A DNA stretch of 49,063 bases from Burkholderiaceae bacterium (GTDB taxonomy: Bacteria; Pseudomonadota; Gammaproteobacteria; Burkholderiales; Burkholderiaceae_C). Shown here piece after piece: positions 27,704-38,767 of the stretch. Below the pieces are notes generated by a model that was not told the DNA's origin, made no database searches, and worked only from the letters and a program-made list of their open reading frames with translations. Numbering within the stretch: position 1 is the stretch's first letter; each line of letters starts with the position of its first letter. The stretch covers positions 1 through 49,063 of the forward strand of contig JABWBN010000006.1 of assembly GCA_013360485.1 (NCBI GenBank), given 5' to 3'. A program made the position numbers and the translations under genes.

Positions 27704-28384
27704 ATGCAACCCTCGCTGCAGCCGCGCGGCAAGACGCGCGATGAGATCGCCCAGGCGTACAAGTCGGAACCGTGGTGGTACGACCTGCGGGGGTTTTTCA
27801 TCCTGACGTTTGCCTACAACAGCACGTTGGGTCAGCAACTCCGGTTCTTCGGTCCCAACTTTGGTTCCCGTCACCTCGAGGTGGCCTGCGGCACGGGCAC
27901 GCTGCTCGAACTGGTGCTGCGCTGGCGGCGGTGGAAGAAGCTGCCGACCGTGCACATCACCGGCATCGACTATGCCGAGTCGATGTTGGCCGGGGCGATG
28001 CGCCGTTTCGCCCGGCAGCCGGACATCGACTTCCAGCACGCCGACGCCGCAGCCCTGCCTTTCGATGCGGAGCATTTCGACACGGCCAACATCGCCAATT
28101 CCATCCACTGCTTTCCGGATGTCGACGGCGCGCTGCGCGACATCCTGCGCGTGCTCAAGCCCGGTGGCACGCTGGCGGCCAATGTGCTGCTGTATCCGCG
28201 CGGGCCGTGGCCGTTGCGGGGCTGGGCGCAGCGCATCAACGATTGGGGCATCCGCAAGGGGATCCTCTACACGCCGTACGAGCAGGCCGACATCCGGGCG
28301 CGCGTCGAGCGCGCAGGCTACGAGATCGTCGGCGAATCGGTGTCGGGCAACTGCTACAACATGATGGCACGGCGTCCGACATGA
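27704..28384 (+). CDS. SAM-dependent methyltransferase, class I
   Basis: The 226-residue protein has the class I motif LEVACGTGTLLELVL near residue 60, the acidic second motif ITGIDYAESML, HADAAALPFDAEHFDTANIAN and LKPGGTLAANVLL. It belongs with small-molecule or lipid methyltransferases of the UbiE/methyltransf_11 type; the substrate is unknown. The ATG at 27704 precedes a conserved-looking KTRDEIAQAYKSEPWWYDL helix; an earlier in-frame ATG at 27644 adds an unlikely leader. Its stop overlaps the start of the ThiF-like gene as ATGA. It is divergent from the PEP-CTERM gene and opposite in direction to all surrounding exosortase genes. Confidence 0.88.
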   Translation: MQPSLQPRGKTRDEIAQAYKSEPWWYDLRGFFILTFAYNSTLGQQLRFFGPNFGSRHLEVACGTGTLLELVLRWRRWKKLPTVHITGIDYAESMLAGAMRRFARQPDIDFQHADAAALPFDAEHFDTANIANSIHCFPDVDGALRDILRVLKPGGTLAANVLLYPRGPWPLRGWAQRINDWGIRKGILYTPYEQADIRARVERAGYEIVGESVSGNCYNMMARRPT

Positions 28385-29283
28385 GCATGGCGGCAGAACC
28401 GACGTGCACCGCCACGCCCAGCGTCGACTTCGACTACGACCGCGCGTTCTCGCGCAACATCGGCTGGGTCACTCGGCACGAGCAGGCTCGGTTGCAGCGC
28501 GCGCGGATCGCGATCGCAGGCCTCGGCGGCGTGGGCGGGGCGCATCTGCTCACGTTGTGTCGGTTGGGTTTACAGGACTACGCGATCGCCGATTTCGATC
28601 GCTTCGAGGTCCACAACTTCAACCGCCAGGCGGGCGCGTTCGTCTCCACGCTGGGTGTACCCAAGGCACAGGCGCTCGCGCGGATGGCCCGCGACATCAA
28701 TCCGCAGGCCCGTATCGATGTCTACGACGAGGGGGTCACGCCCGAGAACGTCGAGCGGTTCCTGAAGGGCGTCGATGTGTATGTCGATGGCATCGACTTC
28801 TTCGCGATGCCCGCGCGCCGCTTGCTGTTCAACGCCTGCACGCGCCTGGGGATACCGGCAGTCACGGCAGCCCCGCTGGGGATGGGCGTGTCGCTGCTGG
28901 TGTTCCTGCCGGGGGGCACGAGTTTCGAAGACTATTTCCGGCTCGAAGGCCACCCCCCCCAGGAGCAGTACGCCCGGTTCATCGCCGGACTGTCACCGGC
29001 GATGCTGCAGCGGCACTATCTGGCCGATCCCGAAGCGGTGAACTTCGCGCAGCAGCGCGGGCCGTCCACCATCATGGCGTGCGAGTTGTGTGCCGGTGTC
29101 ACGGCGACCACCGTGCTCAAGGTGCTGCTGGGCCGCGGCGAGGTGCGCGCTGCGCCGTGGGCGATGCAGTTCGATGCCTACAGCCAGAGGCTGCGCTACA
29201 CCTGGCGGCCAGGCGGCAACGCCCACCCTCTGCAGTGGCTGATGCTGAAGCTCATACGCCCGCGGCTGGCCCTCGGGGGCTGA
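28381..29283 (+). CDS. ThiF/MoeB/E1-like adenylyltransferase
   Basis: The 300-residue protein has the E1-like Rossmann nucleotide site IAIAGLGGVGGAHLL at about 42-56 and the signature IADFDRFEVHNFNRQ at about 72-86, including the adenylation Arg. A further DGIDFF holds the Mg-ATP aspartate. A single CxxC (ACELCAG) is present, whereas MoeB-type enzymes keep two for zinc. These enzymes adenylate a C-terminal carboxylate of a ubiquitin-like protein or peptide. No ThiS/MoaD-like gene is seen nearby. The gene is translationally coupled to the methyltransferase by ATGA overlap, so the two likely act on the same molecule. The C-terminal 80 residues do not match a known module. Confidence 0.85.
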   Translation: MSMAAEPTCTATPSVDFDYDRAFSRNIGWVTRHEQARLQRARIAIAGLGGVGGAHLLTLCRLGLQDYAIADFDRFEVHNFNRQAGAFVSTLGVPKAQALARMARDINPQARIDVYDEGVTPENVERFLKGVDVYVDGIDFFAMPARRLLFNACTRLGIPAVTAAPLGMGVSLLVFLPGGTSFEDYFRLEGHPPQEQYARFIAGLSPAMLQRHYLADPEAVNFAQQRGPSTIMACELCAGVTATTVLKVLLGRGEVRAAPWAMQFDAYSQRLRYTWRPGGNAHPLQWLMLKLIRPRLALGG

Positions 29284-29327
29284 CGGCCCGGGTGCTGTGC
29301 GACGGCAGGTGCCCCGGACGCAAGCAC

Positions 29328-32105
29328 TCAGGGACCGAGTTGCTGCTTCAGGCGGATCACCTCGTCGTAGCCGGCGAACTTGTCGCCGAGCGCGGCAAGT
29401 TTGTCGATTTCGCTGCGAGCCAAATCCTTCTGGCCTGACGCGATGGCCACTCGGGCCAGGCTCAGGCGCAGCGCGGCCTCGTCGGGTTTTTGCGCCAAGG
29501 CCTTGCGCGCGGCTTCCAGCGCGCGCTCGTGCTGCCCCGATGCACTGAGCACCTGGGCCAGCGTGTCGAGCATGGCGGCGCTGCCGGGCAACAGGCTGGC
29601 GGCGCGTTCGGCGTGCGGCAGCGCCTCTTGGGAGCGCCCCTGCTTCAGGATCGCCCAGGCCAGGTTGTTCCAGGCGCCGGGGTTATCGGGCTGCAGCCGC
29701 GTGACTTCCAGGTAGCGCCGCTGCGCTGCTGCCCAGTCGCCTTCCGCCAAGGCCTGGTCGCCCAGGTAGTACCAGAACTTGGCGTCGTCGGGCCGGGCCT
29801 TGGACTGCGCTGCCGCGAACGCATCGGCTTCGCCGCCACGCCCCGCCGCCTTCAGCGTGGCGTGCAAGCGCGCCGCCACGGCCGCGCCACCGGGCTTGCC
29901 CAGTGCCGTGCGGTAGGCGGCGATCGCAGCATCCCAGCTCTTGCGTGAGGCCTGGATGTCGCCCTCGTACGCATAACCTTCCATGCGTTGGGGCTGGCGC
30001 TTCTGAACCAGCCGGGCCACGGCCAGGGCATCGGCATGGTGTCGGGTCTGCAACGCCAGCGCCATGAGTACCTTCTGGACGCCCGGGTGATCCGGCGCCA
30101 GCTCGAGTGCCTTGCGCAGCTGGTCCAGCGCCACATCGGTTTGGCGAGCCGCCATGTGCGCTTCGGCCAACCTGACCAATGGTCCGGGTTGGCTGGGCAG
30201 CATGGCCGCCAGCTTCTTGAAGGTGGTCACCGCCTGCTGGCCCTCGCCAGCGGCCATCTGGGCCTGTCCGAGAACCTCCAGCACGGTGGCCTGATCAGGC
30301 AGCGCTGCAATGCCATCCTGTGCCACCACCAGGGCCTGCTTGGCGGCGCCCTGGCGCAGATGATGTTCGACCAGCGCCACGCGCGCTGCCGCCTCGCCGG
30401 AGTCGGCCTTGATCGCGTCGGCCAGCAATGGTTCGATCGAAGCAGCCGGCGCGCCCGAGCGCTGGCGTACCTCGGCGACCGCCAGCAGCGCGCGCGCATT
30501 GCGCGGCTCGACCTTGAGGATGCCCTGAAAGTGACTCTCGGCCTGTTCGTAGCGCCGCTCGGCCAGGTCAAGCCGCGCCAGGTGAGATGCCGCCGGGAAG
30601 TACACCGGGTCACGCTGCAGTGCGGCCGCGAAGTGCTGGCGCGCCGCGGCCGTGTCCTTGCGCTGAAGGGCCACCTTGCCGCGCAGTTCTTCAGCCAAGG
30701 GCTTGCCCGGTTGCTTGCGGTCCAGGCCCTCGATCGCCCTCATGGCGCCGTCGAGGTCCTTGCGGCTGAAGCGGGCGCTGATCAGCGCCAGATCGGCATA
30801 GGTGTCGGGTTGGCTCGCCGCCAGGCTCTGAAGCTCGGTGAAGGCGGCATCCGCTTCACCACGCGCCAGCCGGGTGAGAGCCATCGCAGCGCGCAACTTC
30901 GGATCGTCAGGGCTGCGTCGCGCGGCGCGATCGAACAACTCCACGGCGCGCGGCGCTTCGCCGATCAGGAGGAAGCTTTCCGCAGCCAGGGCCATCGCCT
31001 CGGCCGGCGGCTGCTGCGAGGCCAGCACCGGCTGCAGCACCACCAACGCCTTGGCCGGCTGGCCGCCGCGCAGATGCGTGCGCGCCAGCAACAGGCGCGC
31101 ACTCTGCAGTTCGGGGTCTGCTCGCAAGGCCTTGCCCAGCTGCGCCTCGGCCTGCAGCAACGACCCCAGTTGAAGCTCGACCGTGCCCGCGAACTGGAGC
31201 AATCGCGCGCTGCGCGGCGCCACCTTCAGCAGCTGCGCCACCTTTTCGCGTGCACCAGCCAGGTCGCCAGCCAGGAAGAAAAACTGGGCATCGAAGTACT
31301 TGGTCTGAATATGCCCGGGCAAGACCTTGTTCAGCGCCGCGAACTGCTGACGGGCGCCTTCAATGTCCTGCCGATGGAGCAGCACGTTGATGATGCCCGA
31401 ATGGCCCGGCATGCTGGCCTGGTGCTGTGCCACCACCTGGCGGTAAGCCTGCAGCGCGCCTTCGTCGTCGCGCTTGCCGTACAGCAGCAAATCAGCCAGC
31501 AGCAATTGCGCGTCGGCATCTGCGGGCCTGCGCGAGAGCGTCGCGCGCACCGCGGTGAGTGCGCCTTCCAGGTCGCCGTTGCCAGCGCGCATGCGTGCCT
31601 GCACCAGGCTCGCCGAGGCGTTCGTCGGCTCGAGCTTCAGCGCGTCATCGAGAGCCGCCTGCGCCAGGGCGCGTTGACCCAATCGCGCATGCGCGGCGGC
31701 CAGCATGGCTTTGAGTTCGGACTGGGCGGACTCCTGTCCCAGTACGGTCTTGCCGAACTGGTCGATCAAGGCCTTGAACTGTTCTTCGGCCACCATGGCG
31801 CGCGCCAGGGCCGGCACCACTTGGTCATCGGGGAACTTCAGCTGCCGTGCCTTGCGCAGCTCAACCGAAGCGTTGCGAGGGTCGCCCGCCTCGAGCAGCA
31901 ATTGGCCGAGAAGGAAACGCGCCTCGCCGGAGCTGGCGTTCTGTTGCAGCGCGCTCTTGAGTTCGATGACGGCGGCCTTTGGGTCGTTGCGCTGGATGTA
32001 GCCCTTCGCGGAGGCCAGCAACTCGGCCTCGCTGCGCTGGCTGCAGCCGGTGAGCAGTGCGGCCGCCGTCGCGGTACAGGCCAGCAGGATACGCAGCTTC
32101 GACAC
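29328..32105 (-). CDS. prsT: PEP-CTERM system TPR lipoprotein PrsT
   Basis: This 925-residue protein starts with a lipoprotein signal (ALLTGCSQ, Cys21). It consists almost wholly of about 20 or more tetratricopeptide repeats, seen as recurring patterns such as AWNNLAWAILKQGRSQEALPHAERA and ARFLLGQLLLEAGDPRNASVELRKA. Length and layout fit the PrsT family (TIGR02917). TPR arrays scaffold protein complexes; as a lipoprotein it would sit in the periplasm or outer membrane and could organise export or sorting machinery. It is the last gene of an epsB2-prsK-prsR-prsT run, 44 bases after prsR. It converges on the ThiF-like gene. Confidence 0.94.
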   Translation of the reverse strand: MSKLRILLACTATAAALLTGCSQRSEAELLASAKGYIQRNDPKAAVIELKSALQQNASSGEARFLLGQLLLEAGDPRNASVELRKARQLKFPDDQVVPALARAMVAEEQFKALIDQFGKTVLGQESAQSELKAMLAAAHARLGQRALAQAALDDALKLEPTNASASLVQARMRAGNGDLEGALTAVRATLSRRPADADAQLLLADLLLYGKRDDEGALQAYRQVVAQHQASMPGHSGIINVLLHRQDIEGARQQFAALNKVLPGHIQTKYFDAQFFFLAGDLAGAREKVAQLLKVAPRSARLLQFAGTVELQLGSLLQAEAQLGKALRADPELQSARLLLARTHLRGGQPAKALVVLQPVLASQQPPAEAMALAAESFLLIGEAPRAVELFDRAARRSPDDPKLRAAMALTRLARGEADAAFTELQSLAASQPDTYADLALISARFSRKDLDGAMRAIEGLDRKQPGKPLAEELRGKVALQRKDTAAARQHFAAALQRDPVYFPAASHLARLDLAERRYEQAESHFQGILKVEPRNARALLAVAEVRQRSGAPAASIEPLLADAIKADSGEAAARVALVEHHLRQGAAKQALVVAQDGIAALPDQATVLEVLGQAQMAAGEGQQAVTTFKKLAAMLPSQPGPLVRLAEAHMAARQTDVALDQLRKALELAPDHPGVQKVLMALALQTRHHADALAVARLVQKRQPQRMEGYAYEGDIQASRKSWDAAIAAYRTALGKPGGAAVAARLHATLKAAGRGGEADAFAAAQSKARPDDAKFWYYLGDQALAEGDWAAAQRRYLEVTRLQPDNPGAWNNLAWAILKQGRSQEALPHAERAASLLPGSAAMLDTLAQVLSASGQHERALEAARKALAQKPDEAALRLSLARVAIASGQKDLARSEIDKLAALGDKFAGYDEVIRLKQQLGP

Positions 32106-32149
32106 GATTTCTCCCCAACGGCCGCGATGCGGCTCATGTGTGTATAGGC

Positions 32150-33510
<1,361 letters not shown>

Positions 33511-33514
<4 letters not shown>

Positions 33515-35622
33515 GTGACGCCGTTCAGAGCCAGGTCGGATTGCTTGCGCCTGTCGAACAGCGGCAGAAGGATCGTGATGACCGTGCCGCGACCGACCTC
33601 GCTGTCGACCTCGATGCTGCCCCCCAGCTCCTTGATGTACTGGAAACTCTCGTAGGACCCGATGCCCATGCCGCTGTGCTTGGTGGTGCTGAACGGGCGG
33701 AACAGGCGGGTCTGGACGAACTCGGGGCTCATGCCCTCGCCTGTGTCGCCCACCACCACCATCGCGCGGCCCGAGGACTGCTGCAGCCGCAACCACACCC
33801 TACCCGATGCAGGCGTGGCGTCCAGTGCATTCTGCACGACATGCCCGAGCACACGCGCCATTCGATCCTCGTGCCCGCGGGTGGCCACGGCGTCGACGAT
33901 CTCGAGCTCCAGCACGCGGCCGCGGCCGCGTGCCATGGACTCGATGCCGCGAACGATGGGCTCGAGCTCGACGCCCGATGCGCCCCCGGGTGGTCGCGCA
34001 CCCTCGCGCAGCTGCAACATCATCTGCCGCATCTTCTCGAGCGAGCTTTCCACCGTCAGCAGCATGTCCTGCTGGAACTCGGGGTTGTCGCGGTGGCGTT
34101 CGGCGTTCTTCATCATCAGCGACAGCTGCGTGATGATGTTCTTCAGGTCGTGAACCACGAACGCCGACATGCGATTGAAGGCATCGAACTTGCGCGCTTC
34201 GAGCAGGGCCTCTGTGGCATGCATCAAGGCCAGGTAGCTGGCCGCCTGGCGGCTGGCCGTTTTGAGCAGGTCGCGTACCTCCCAGTTCAGCTCGAGCGGG
34301 GTGCGTGGCTTGCACAGCACCACGAAGCCGATCATGTCGTCGGCAACCCGCAGCGGCACTGCAGCCCAGGCCGTGGCATCGGCAAGCAGCCAGCGGGGCA
34401 AAGCCAGTTGTTCGTAGACACGCGGCGACCTCCGATACTCGGCCAGGTCGATGATCCAGTCGCGCTGCCGCATGAACGTGCAGAACTCGCTGGCCTGAGG
34501 CTCGGTATCGGGCACGACCGGCGCGCTCCAGACGGTCACCTGCGCGAACCGGCTGTCGTCCAGCCCGCGCAGCCACAGCGCCCCTCCCGAGCACTCGATC
34601 ATGTCGGCCAGCCCGCGCACGACCCGTTGCCCCACTTCCTGGGCGCCGGCGCGGGTCGAGAGCATGTCGGTGAAGCGCAGCCACTCCTGCCGGTAGTCGT
34701 AGCGGTAACGGAAGAAGTTCTTGCCCAGAAAGACGCGCAGTCGCGCCCGCATCGCGCCCGAAAACAGCAATGCAGCCAGGAGCGCCAGCGCCGCGAACAG
34801 CATGGCCAGCTGCAGCGCTCGCCCCCAGCTGCCGCCGAAGAAGCGCACGTAGTAGCCGACACCCGCCATGAACAGCAGGTAGGCGCCCACCAACAGCAGC
34901 GTTGCCGAATAGAACGCCGCCGTGCGCGAGACCTGCATGCGCTGCACCCACGCCGCATGTCGGCGCGACCCGATCCAGATCAGCGGTACCGCCAGGGCAT
35001 GGACGGCGCCGCGCACCTCCAGCGCATCTGTGTCGAAGCGGCCGAACATCAAGGCTTCGGCATGCAGGTAGACGTCATACACGAAGACACAGCCCAGTGC
35101 CAGGCACACGGGCTTGGCGTTCCAGCGAGAGTCCTCGGGCTGGCTGCGGAACAACTGCTCCACCAGGACCAGGCCGAAGACGGCCAGGGCCAGCCAGGCG
35201 CCGATGCGCGAGCGCGGGTAGGCCTGCAGCAGGCTGTCCGCGGCGCCGCTGGGCGTGAGGAGCAGTGCGGCCGTTGCCAGCAGCGCCAGTGCGGCGCTCC
35301 CGGTCCAGCCCAGCGGCCGCTGGATGCCCGATGCATCGCCCGACGATCTCGGGGGTGTGAGCAACACCCACAGGTACGCGAACCACAGCGCATAACGCAG
35401 CAGGTCGAGCCAGTCTGCCAGGCTGGTGAGCACGATCAACTGGGCGTAGCCGAGCCCCAGCGCCGTGGCCCACCCGGCACTGGCCAGTACTGCCAGGCGA
35501 CACACTCGCAGCGCGGGGTCGACCTCGACACTGCCTGCAGGCTGGCGCATCAGATGCCACAGCAGCAGCACATGAACCAGCACGGCGCCGGCGTAACCGA
35601 TGCTCGCCAGATTCACGTCCAT
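33511..35622 (-). CDS. prsK: Sensor histidine kinase PrsK
   Basis: The 703-residue protein has about eight membrane segments in the first 300 residues and a GAF-like cytoplasmic domain (about 310-460). The H-box AFVVHDLKNIITQLSLMM follows with His491. The ATPase domain has VLGHVVQNALDATP, VGDTGEGMSPEF and FSTTKHSGMGIGSY. It matches PrsK (TIGR02916). It should phosphorylate PrsR, with which it is coupled by ATGA overlap. The multi-pass sensor region suggests a membrane or envelope signal; the ligand is unknown. Confidence 0.95.
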
Positions 35623-35716
35623 GTCAGGAAGCCGCGGGGTTCAGCCACGTCTGGTCGACGCCTCGTGCGCGTCAGGGCGAACCGGGGCCCTTCGGGAAGG
35701 TGGGCGGCTGCGCCGC

Positions 35717-37108
35717 TCAGCGCGCGCCTTTGCCGGTGAGGACCACGCCCACCGTCTCGACCAGGATCACGCAGTCGAGCACCAGGGAATGGTTCTTGAC
35801 GTAGTACAGGTCGTACTGGAGCTTCTCGGCGGAGTCTTCGACCGTCGACCCGTATTGGTACTTGACCTGTGCCCACCCCGTCAGCCCCGGCTTGATGCTG
35901 TGCCGCACGGCATAGTACGGGATCTCTTGGGTGAGCTGCTCGACGAAGTACGGCCGCTCCGGGCGCGGGCCAACCAGGCTCATTTCGCCCTTGAGGACGT
36001 TGAACAGCTGCGGCAGTTCGTCAATGCGGGTGCGGCGGATGAATTGGCCCACTCGGGTGACGCGGCTGTCCTGTGCCGCGGCCCACACCGGCTTGCCGTC
36101 CTTCTCGGCATCGGTGCGCATGCTGCGGAACTTGGTGACCAGGAACGGACGGCTGTTCAACCCGACGCGTTCCTGGCGATAGAAGACAGGCCCTCGGCTC
36201 TCGAGCTTGATGGCCAGCGCCGCGACCAGCATGATGGGCGCGGACAGGGCGATGAGGACGGCCGAGCAAGCGATGTCGAAGACCCGTTTGACGCTGGTGC
36301 GCACCAGCCCCTGGTTGAACCCGTCACCGAATATCAGCCATCCGGCATTGACATAGTCGATGCGGATCTGACCCAGCATGCGCTCGAAGTAGGTGGTGAT
36401 GTCGAAGACCCGGATCCCCGCCAGCTTGCAGTCGAGCAGTTCGCGCAATGGCATGCTGCCGGAGCGGCGCTCGGTGAGGGCCACGACGATCTCATCCACG
36501 CCCAGTTGGCGTGCCGTTTCAGTCAGGGACCGCATCGTGCCCAGGCACTCGCCGCCCGGCACCGCACACTGCTTCTCGTTGGGGCCGGGGAAGTATCCGA
36601 CGATGCGCGCCAGCGGATCGGCGTTCTTGAGGGTGGCGCCCACCATCTGAGCCGCCGGCCCGGTGCCGAACACCAGGACCCGACTGCCGGCGCGCCCCTC
36701 ACCGCTCCAATGGGCCACGAACACCCGGCGCACGATGACCATCGTGATGACGAGCATCGCGGAAACCCGGACCGCCGCCGTGTTGGCCAAACTCAGCGGC
36801 AGCAGCGCAAACACCTGATAGGTCAGAGCCAATGCCAAGCCCAGGGCAAGCAATGCGCGCAGGCAGGACTCGACGAGGGAACGATCGGCCGCGCGCTGAT
36901 ACAGGCCCGACGCGGTGTTGATGACGAACATACCCGCGGCCAACGAGATGACCTGCGGACCGGCCATCGGCACGAGGCCCGCGAGATCGACCAGGCTGCT
37001 GCTTTGCACGACCATGACCGCCGCCAGCGCGAGCAGCGCCAAGCCGAAGTCAAAGCTCATCCGGCGCAGGGTCCAGGTGTGGAAATAGTGGTTGAAGACT
37101 CGAATCAT
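35717..37108 (-). CDS. Undecaprenyl-phosphate sugar-phosphate transferase, EpsB2-type
   Basis: The 463-residue protein has four N-terminal membrane segments, a nucleotide-binding-like middle (RVLVFGTGPAAQMVG) and a C-terminal bacterial sugar transferase domain. Motifs in that domain are VKRVFDIACSAVLIAL, KFRSMRTDAEKDG, RIDELPQLFNVLKGEMSLVGPRPE and KPGLTGWAQVKYQYG. It fits the exosortase-associated family (TIGR03013-like). It should start repeat-unit synthesis by moving a sugar phosphate onto undecaprenyl phosphate. It lies 94 bases upstream of prsK on the same strand, so the initiating enzyme appears linked to the regulators rather than to the main glycan operon. Confidence 0.94.
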   Translation of the reverse strand: MIRVFNHYFHTWTLRRMSFDFGLALLALAAVMVVQSSSLVDLAGLVPMAGPQVISLAAGMFVINTASGLYQRAADRSLVESCLRALLALGLALALTYQVFALLPLSLANTAAVRVSAMLVITMVIVRRVFVAHWSGEGRAGSRVLVFGTGPAAQMVGATLKNADPLARIVGYFPGPNEKQCAVPGGECLGTMRSLTETARQLGVDEIVVALTERRSGSMPLRELLDCKLAGIRVFDITTYFERMLGQIRIDYVNAGWLIFGDGFNQGLVRTSVKRVFDIACSAVLIALSAPIMLVAALAIKLESRGPVFYRQERVGLNSRPFLVTKFRSMRTDAEKDGKPVWAAAQDSRVTRVGQFIRRTRIDELPQLFNVLKGEMSLVGPRPERPYFVEQLTQEIPYYAVRHSIKPGLTGWAQVKYQYGSTVEDSAEKLQYDLYYVKNHSLVLDCVILVETVGVVLTGKGAR

Positions 37109-37379
37109 GGAACGCGACGGGGGTTGAGACTCACCCTGGCGTGCTGTGAGGCTTGCGGCATGTTGGACGGCTCCGGTGCCAAGGCGATGACGATCGCCCC
37201 GGAGCCCGAAATCGACCCGTTGGCAAGCACTTTAAGCAGCGCCTATCGGCACCGACAACCCCGGTGATGGGGGGTGCCCGCGACGGATGTCACACTTCGT
37301 CGCAAACCAAAGTCAATTCCAGGTCAGCGATGGCGCTCCTGACACGCCGGACGGCACGTTCGAAGGCCCCACAGCGGCA
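37109..37379. other. Intergenic region upstream of the EpsB2-type gene
   Basis: No gene was found in these 271 bases. A weak sigma-70-like pair on the minus strand, TTGACT at 37311-37316 and TGACAT at 37288-37293 with 17-bp spacing, could serve the epsB2-prsK-prsR-prsT group but leaves a long leader of about 170 bases. No convincing sigma-54 site was seen. Confidence 0.3.
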
Positions 37380-38663
37380 TCAGCTCGCGGCGAGATCGGC
37401 GTAGGTCTGGCTGCATCCGAGTTCGGCCACGCAAGCCCGCCAGGCGGCGTCAGGCTCGCGCAGTTCGAAGCGATAGCCCTCGGGATCGCCCGGGCGACGT
37501 GCCAGAACGCGGGCTCGCACCACGGAGCGCACCCGTTCGCCCAGTTCAACGGTCAGCTCGCCGCTCAACCCGGTGGGCAAGGGAACGGCGCTGCGGGCCC
37601 GGAACTCGTCGCTGCAAACCTCGGTGATGTGAAGCCTGACCAACTTCGGTAGCGAGGGTTCACTTACACGCATCGCGGCAGGACACCGAAATGTGTAGCG
37701 AGGCCGCCGGCGCCGCTCAGTGGGCCGCCCGGCGGCCCGCGGAAGAACGTCCACATAGGCCGGATGGTCGTAGATCGCATGCAGCGTCTGGACCTGGGCC
37801 GGGCCGAGCGTTGCGAACAGTTGCGTGCGCTGGTTGAAGAAGTGATCGAGCATCTGCGCGGTCATGACCGGGTGATTGGTCGTGAAGTAGCGCCGTGGCG
37901 CCAGCCGGATCGCGTCGAGCCGGTCGCAGATGAAGTACCGGTACAGATTGCGCCGGCCCGAGGTGTTTCCCCAGGCGCGCTCCAGCAGGTGCGGCGCCTG
38001 CTGCAGGTCGAGGGTGGCGCCTATGGCCGGTGCCCCGTTGGCGAATGCATAGCGGTCGACCACTCCGCCGCCGAGGCGACTGAACTGCAGCAGCGATTCG
38101 TAGATGCCGATGTGCCGCGGGTTGACGGCGATCACCAGATGCCGGGTGTCGAAGTGCACCGTGCAGTACTCGTAGACGAACTTCATCAGCGGCAGCAGCA
38201 CGCGCGCCGGCGCAGCCCGTTGGCTGCGATGGATCGCCAGCGCGGAGATCTCCGCGATCTGGCCGCCGCTGGCGCGCACCGGACCCAGTTCGAACGCCGA
38301 CTGCATGGGATAGCCGAAAGCGCCGTCGCGGACGATGGAGACGGTGCCCACGACCGCACCGTCGACCTTGGCGCACAGGGTCGTGGTCGTGGGCAGCGCA
38401 TGGTAGAGGGTGACGCGCAGGCCCGACGGATGCGGGCGCATGAAGGCGGCCCCGACATAGGCGTCGTGCAGGATGCGGAAGCACGCCTCGAGTTCATCGA
38501 CGCTGTCGGCGATCTTGAGCTCGAGGCCGGGATGCGCGGGCGTGTCGCAGTCGAGCATCGACTGCGAAAACATGAAACGGGCCGACCTCGGCGCAAGAGT
38601 GGCCAACCGCTGGCCTCCGGCATCCAAGGCGCGGCCCAGGGTCTTGCGCAACAAATTCGTCAT
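37380..38663 (-). CDS. FeeM-like N-acyl amino acid synthase with degenerate PilZ-like C-terminus (paralogue A)
   Basis: The 427-residue protein has a GNAT-fold FeeM-like N-terminal half (about 45-265). Stretches shared with its neighbour at 39678-41072 include YHALPTTTTLCAKVD, GQIAEISALAIH and a KFVYEYCTVHFDTRHLVIAVNP segment. Long-chain N-acyl amino acid synthases of this kind have been linked to PEP-CTERM/exosortase bacteria. The C-terminal 110 residues look like PilZ: RRRPRYTFRCPA retains the RxxxR arm, but the expected [D/N]xSxxG loop reads TEVCSDEF and is lost, so cyclic-di-GMP binding is doubtful. The product would join an acyl chain from acyl-carrier protein to an amino acid; substrates are unknown. 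Confidence 0.78.
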   Translation of the reverse strand: MTNLLRKTLGRALDAGGQRLATLAPRSARFMFSQSMLDCDTPAHPGLELKIADSVDELEACFRILHDAYVGAAFMRPHPSGLRVTLYHALPTTTTLCAKVDGAVVGTVSIVRDGAFGYPMQSAFELGPVRASGGQIAEISALAIHRSQRAAPARVLLPLMKFVYEYCTVHFDTRHLVIAVNPRHIGIYESLLQFSRLGGGVVDRYAFANGAPAIGATLDLQQAPHLLERAWGNTSGRRNLYRYFICDRLDAIRLAPRRYFTTNHPVMTAQMLDHFFNQRTQLFATLGPAQVQTLHAIYDHPAYVDVLPRAAGRPTERRRRPRYTFRCPAAMRVSEPSLPKLVRLHITEVCSDEFRARSAVPLPTGLSGELTVELGERVRSVVRARVLARRPGDPEGYRFELREPDAAWRACVAELGCSQTYADLAAS

Positions 38664-38767
38664 GCGGAGACTGGGCGACAGCGTCGGGGGGCCGATGCTA
38701 TCCGCAGCGGGGCAGTCGAGTCGTTACGAAACGATCGACCGTTCGGCAAGGCCCCGTCTCGCGGCGC

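Noticed and set aside
29988..32147. A 719-codon plus-strand open frame opposite prsT
   Set aside because: It is the antisense of TPR repeats; its apparent repeats are a reflection of those on the other strand.
33541..35739. A 732-codon plus-strand open frame opposite prsK
   Set aside because: PrsK is complete with all kinase motifs on the minus strand; the antisense frame has no domain signal.
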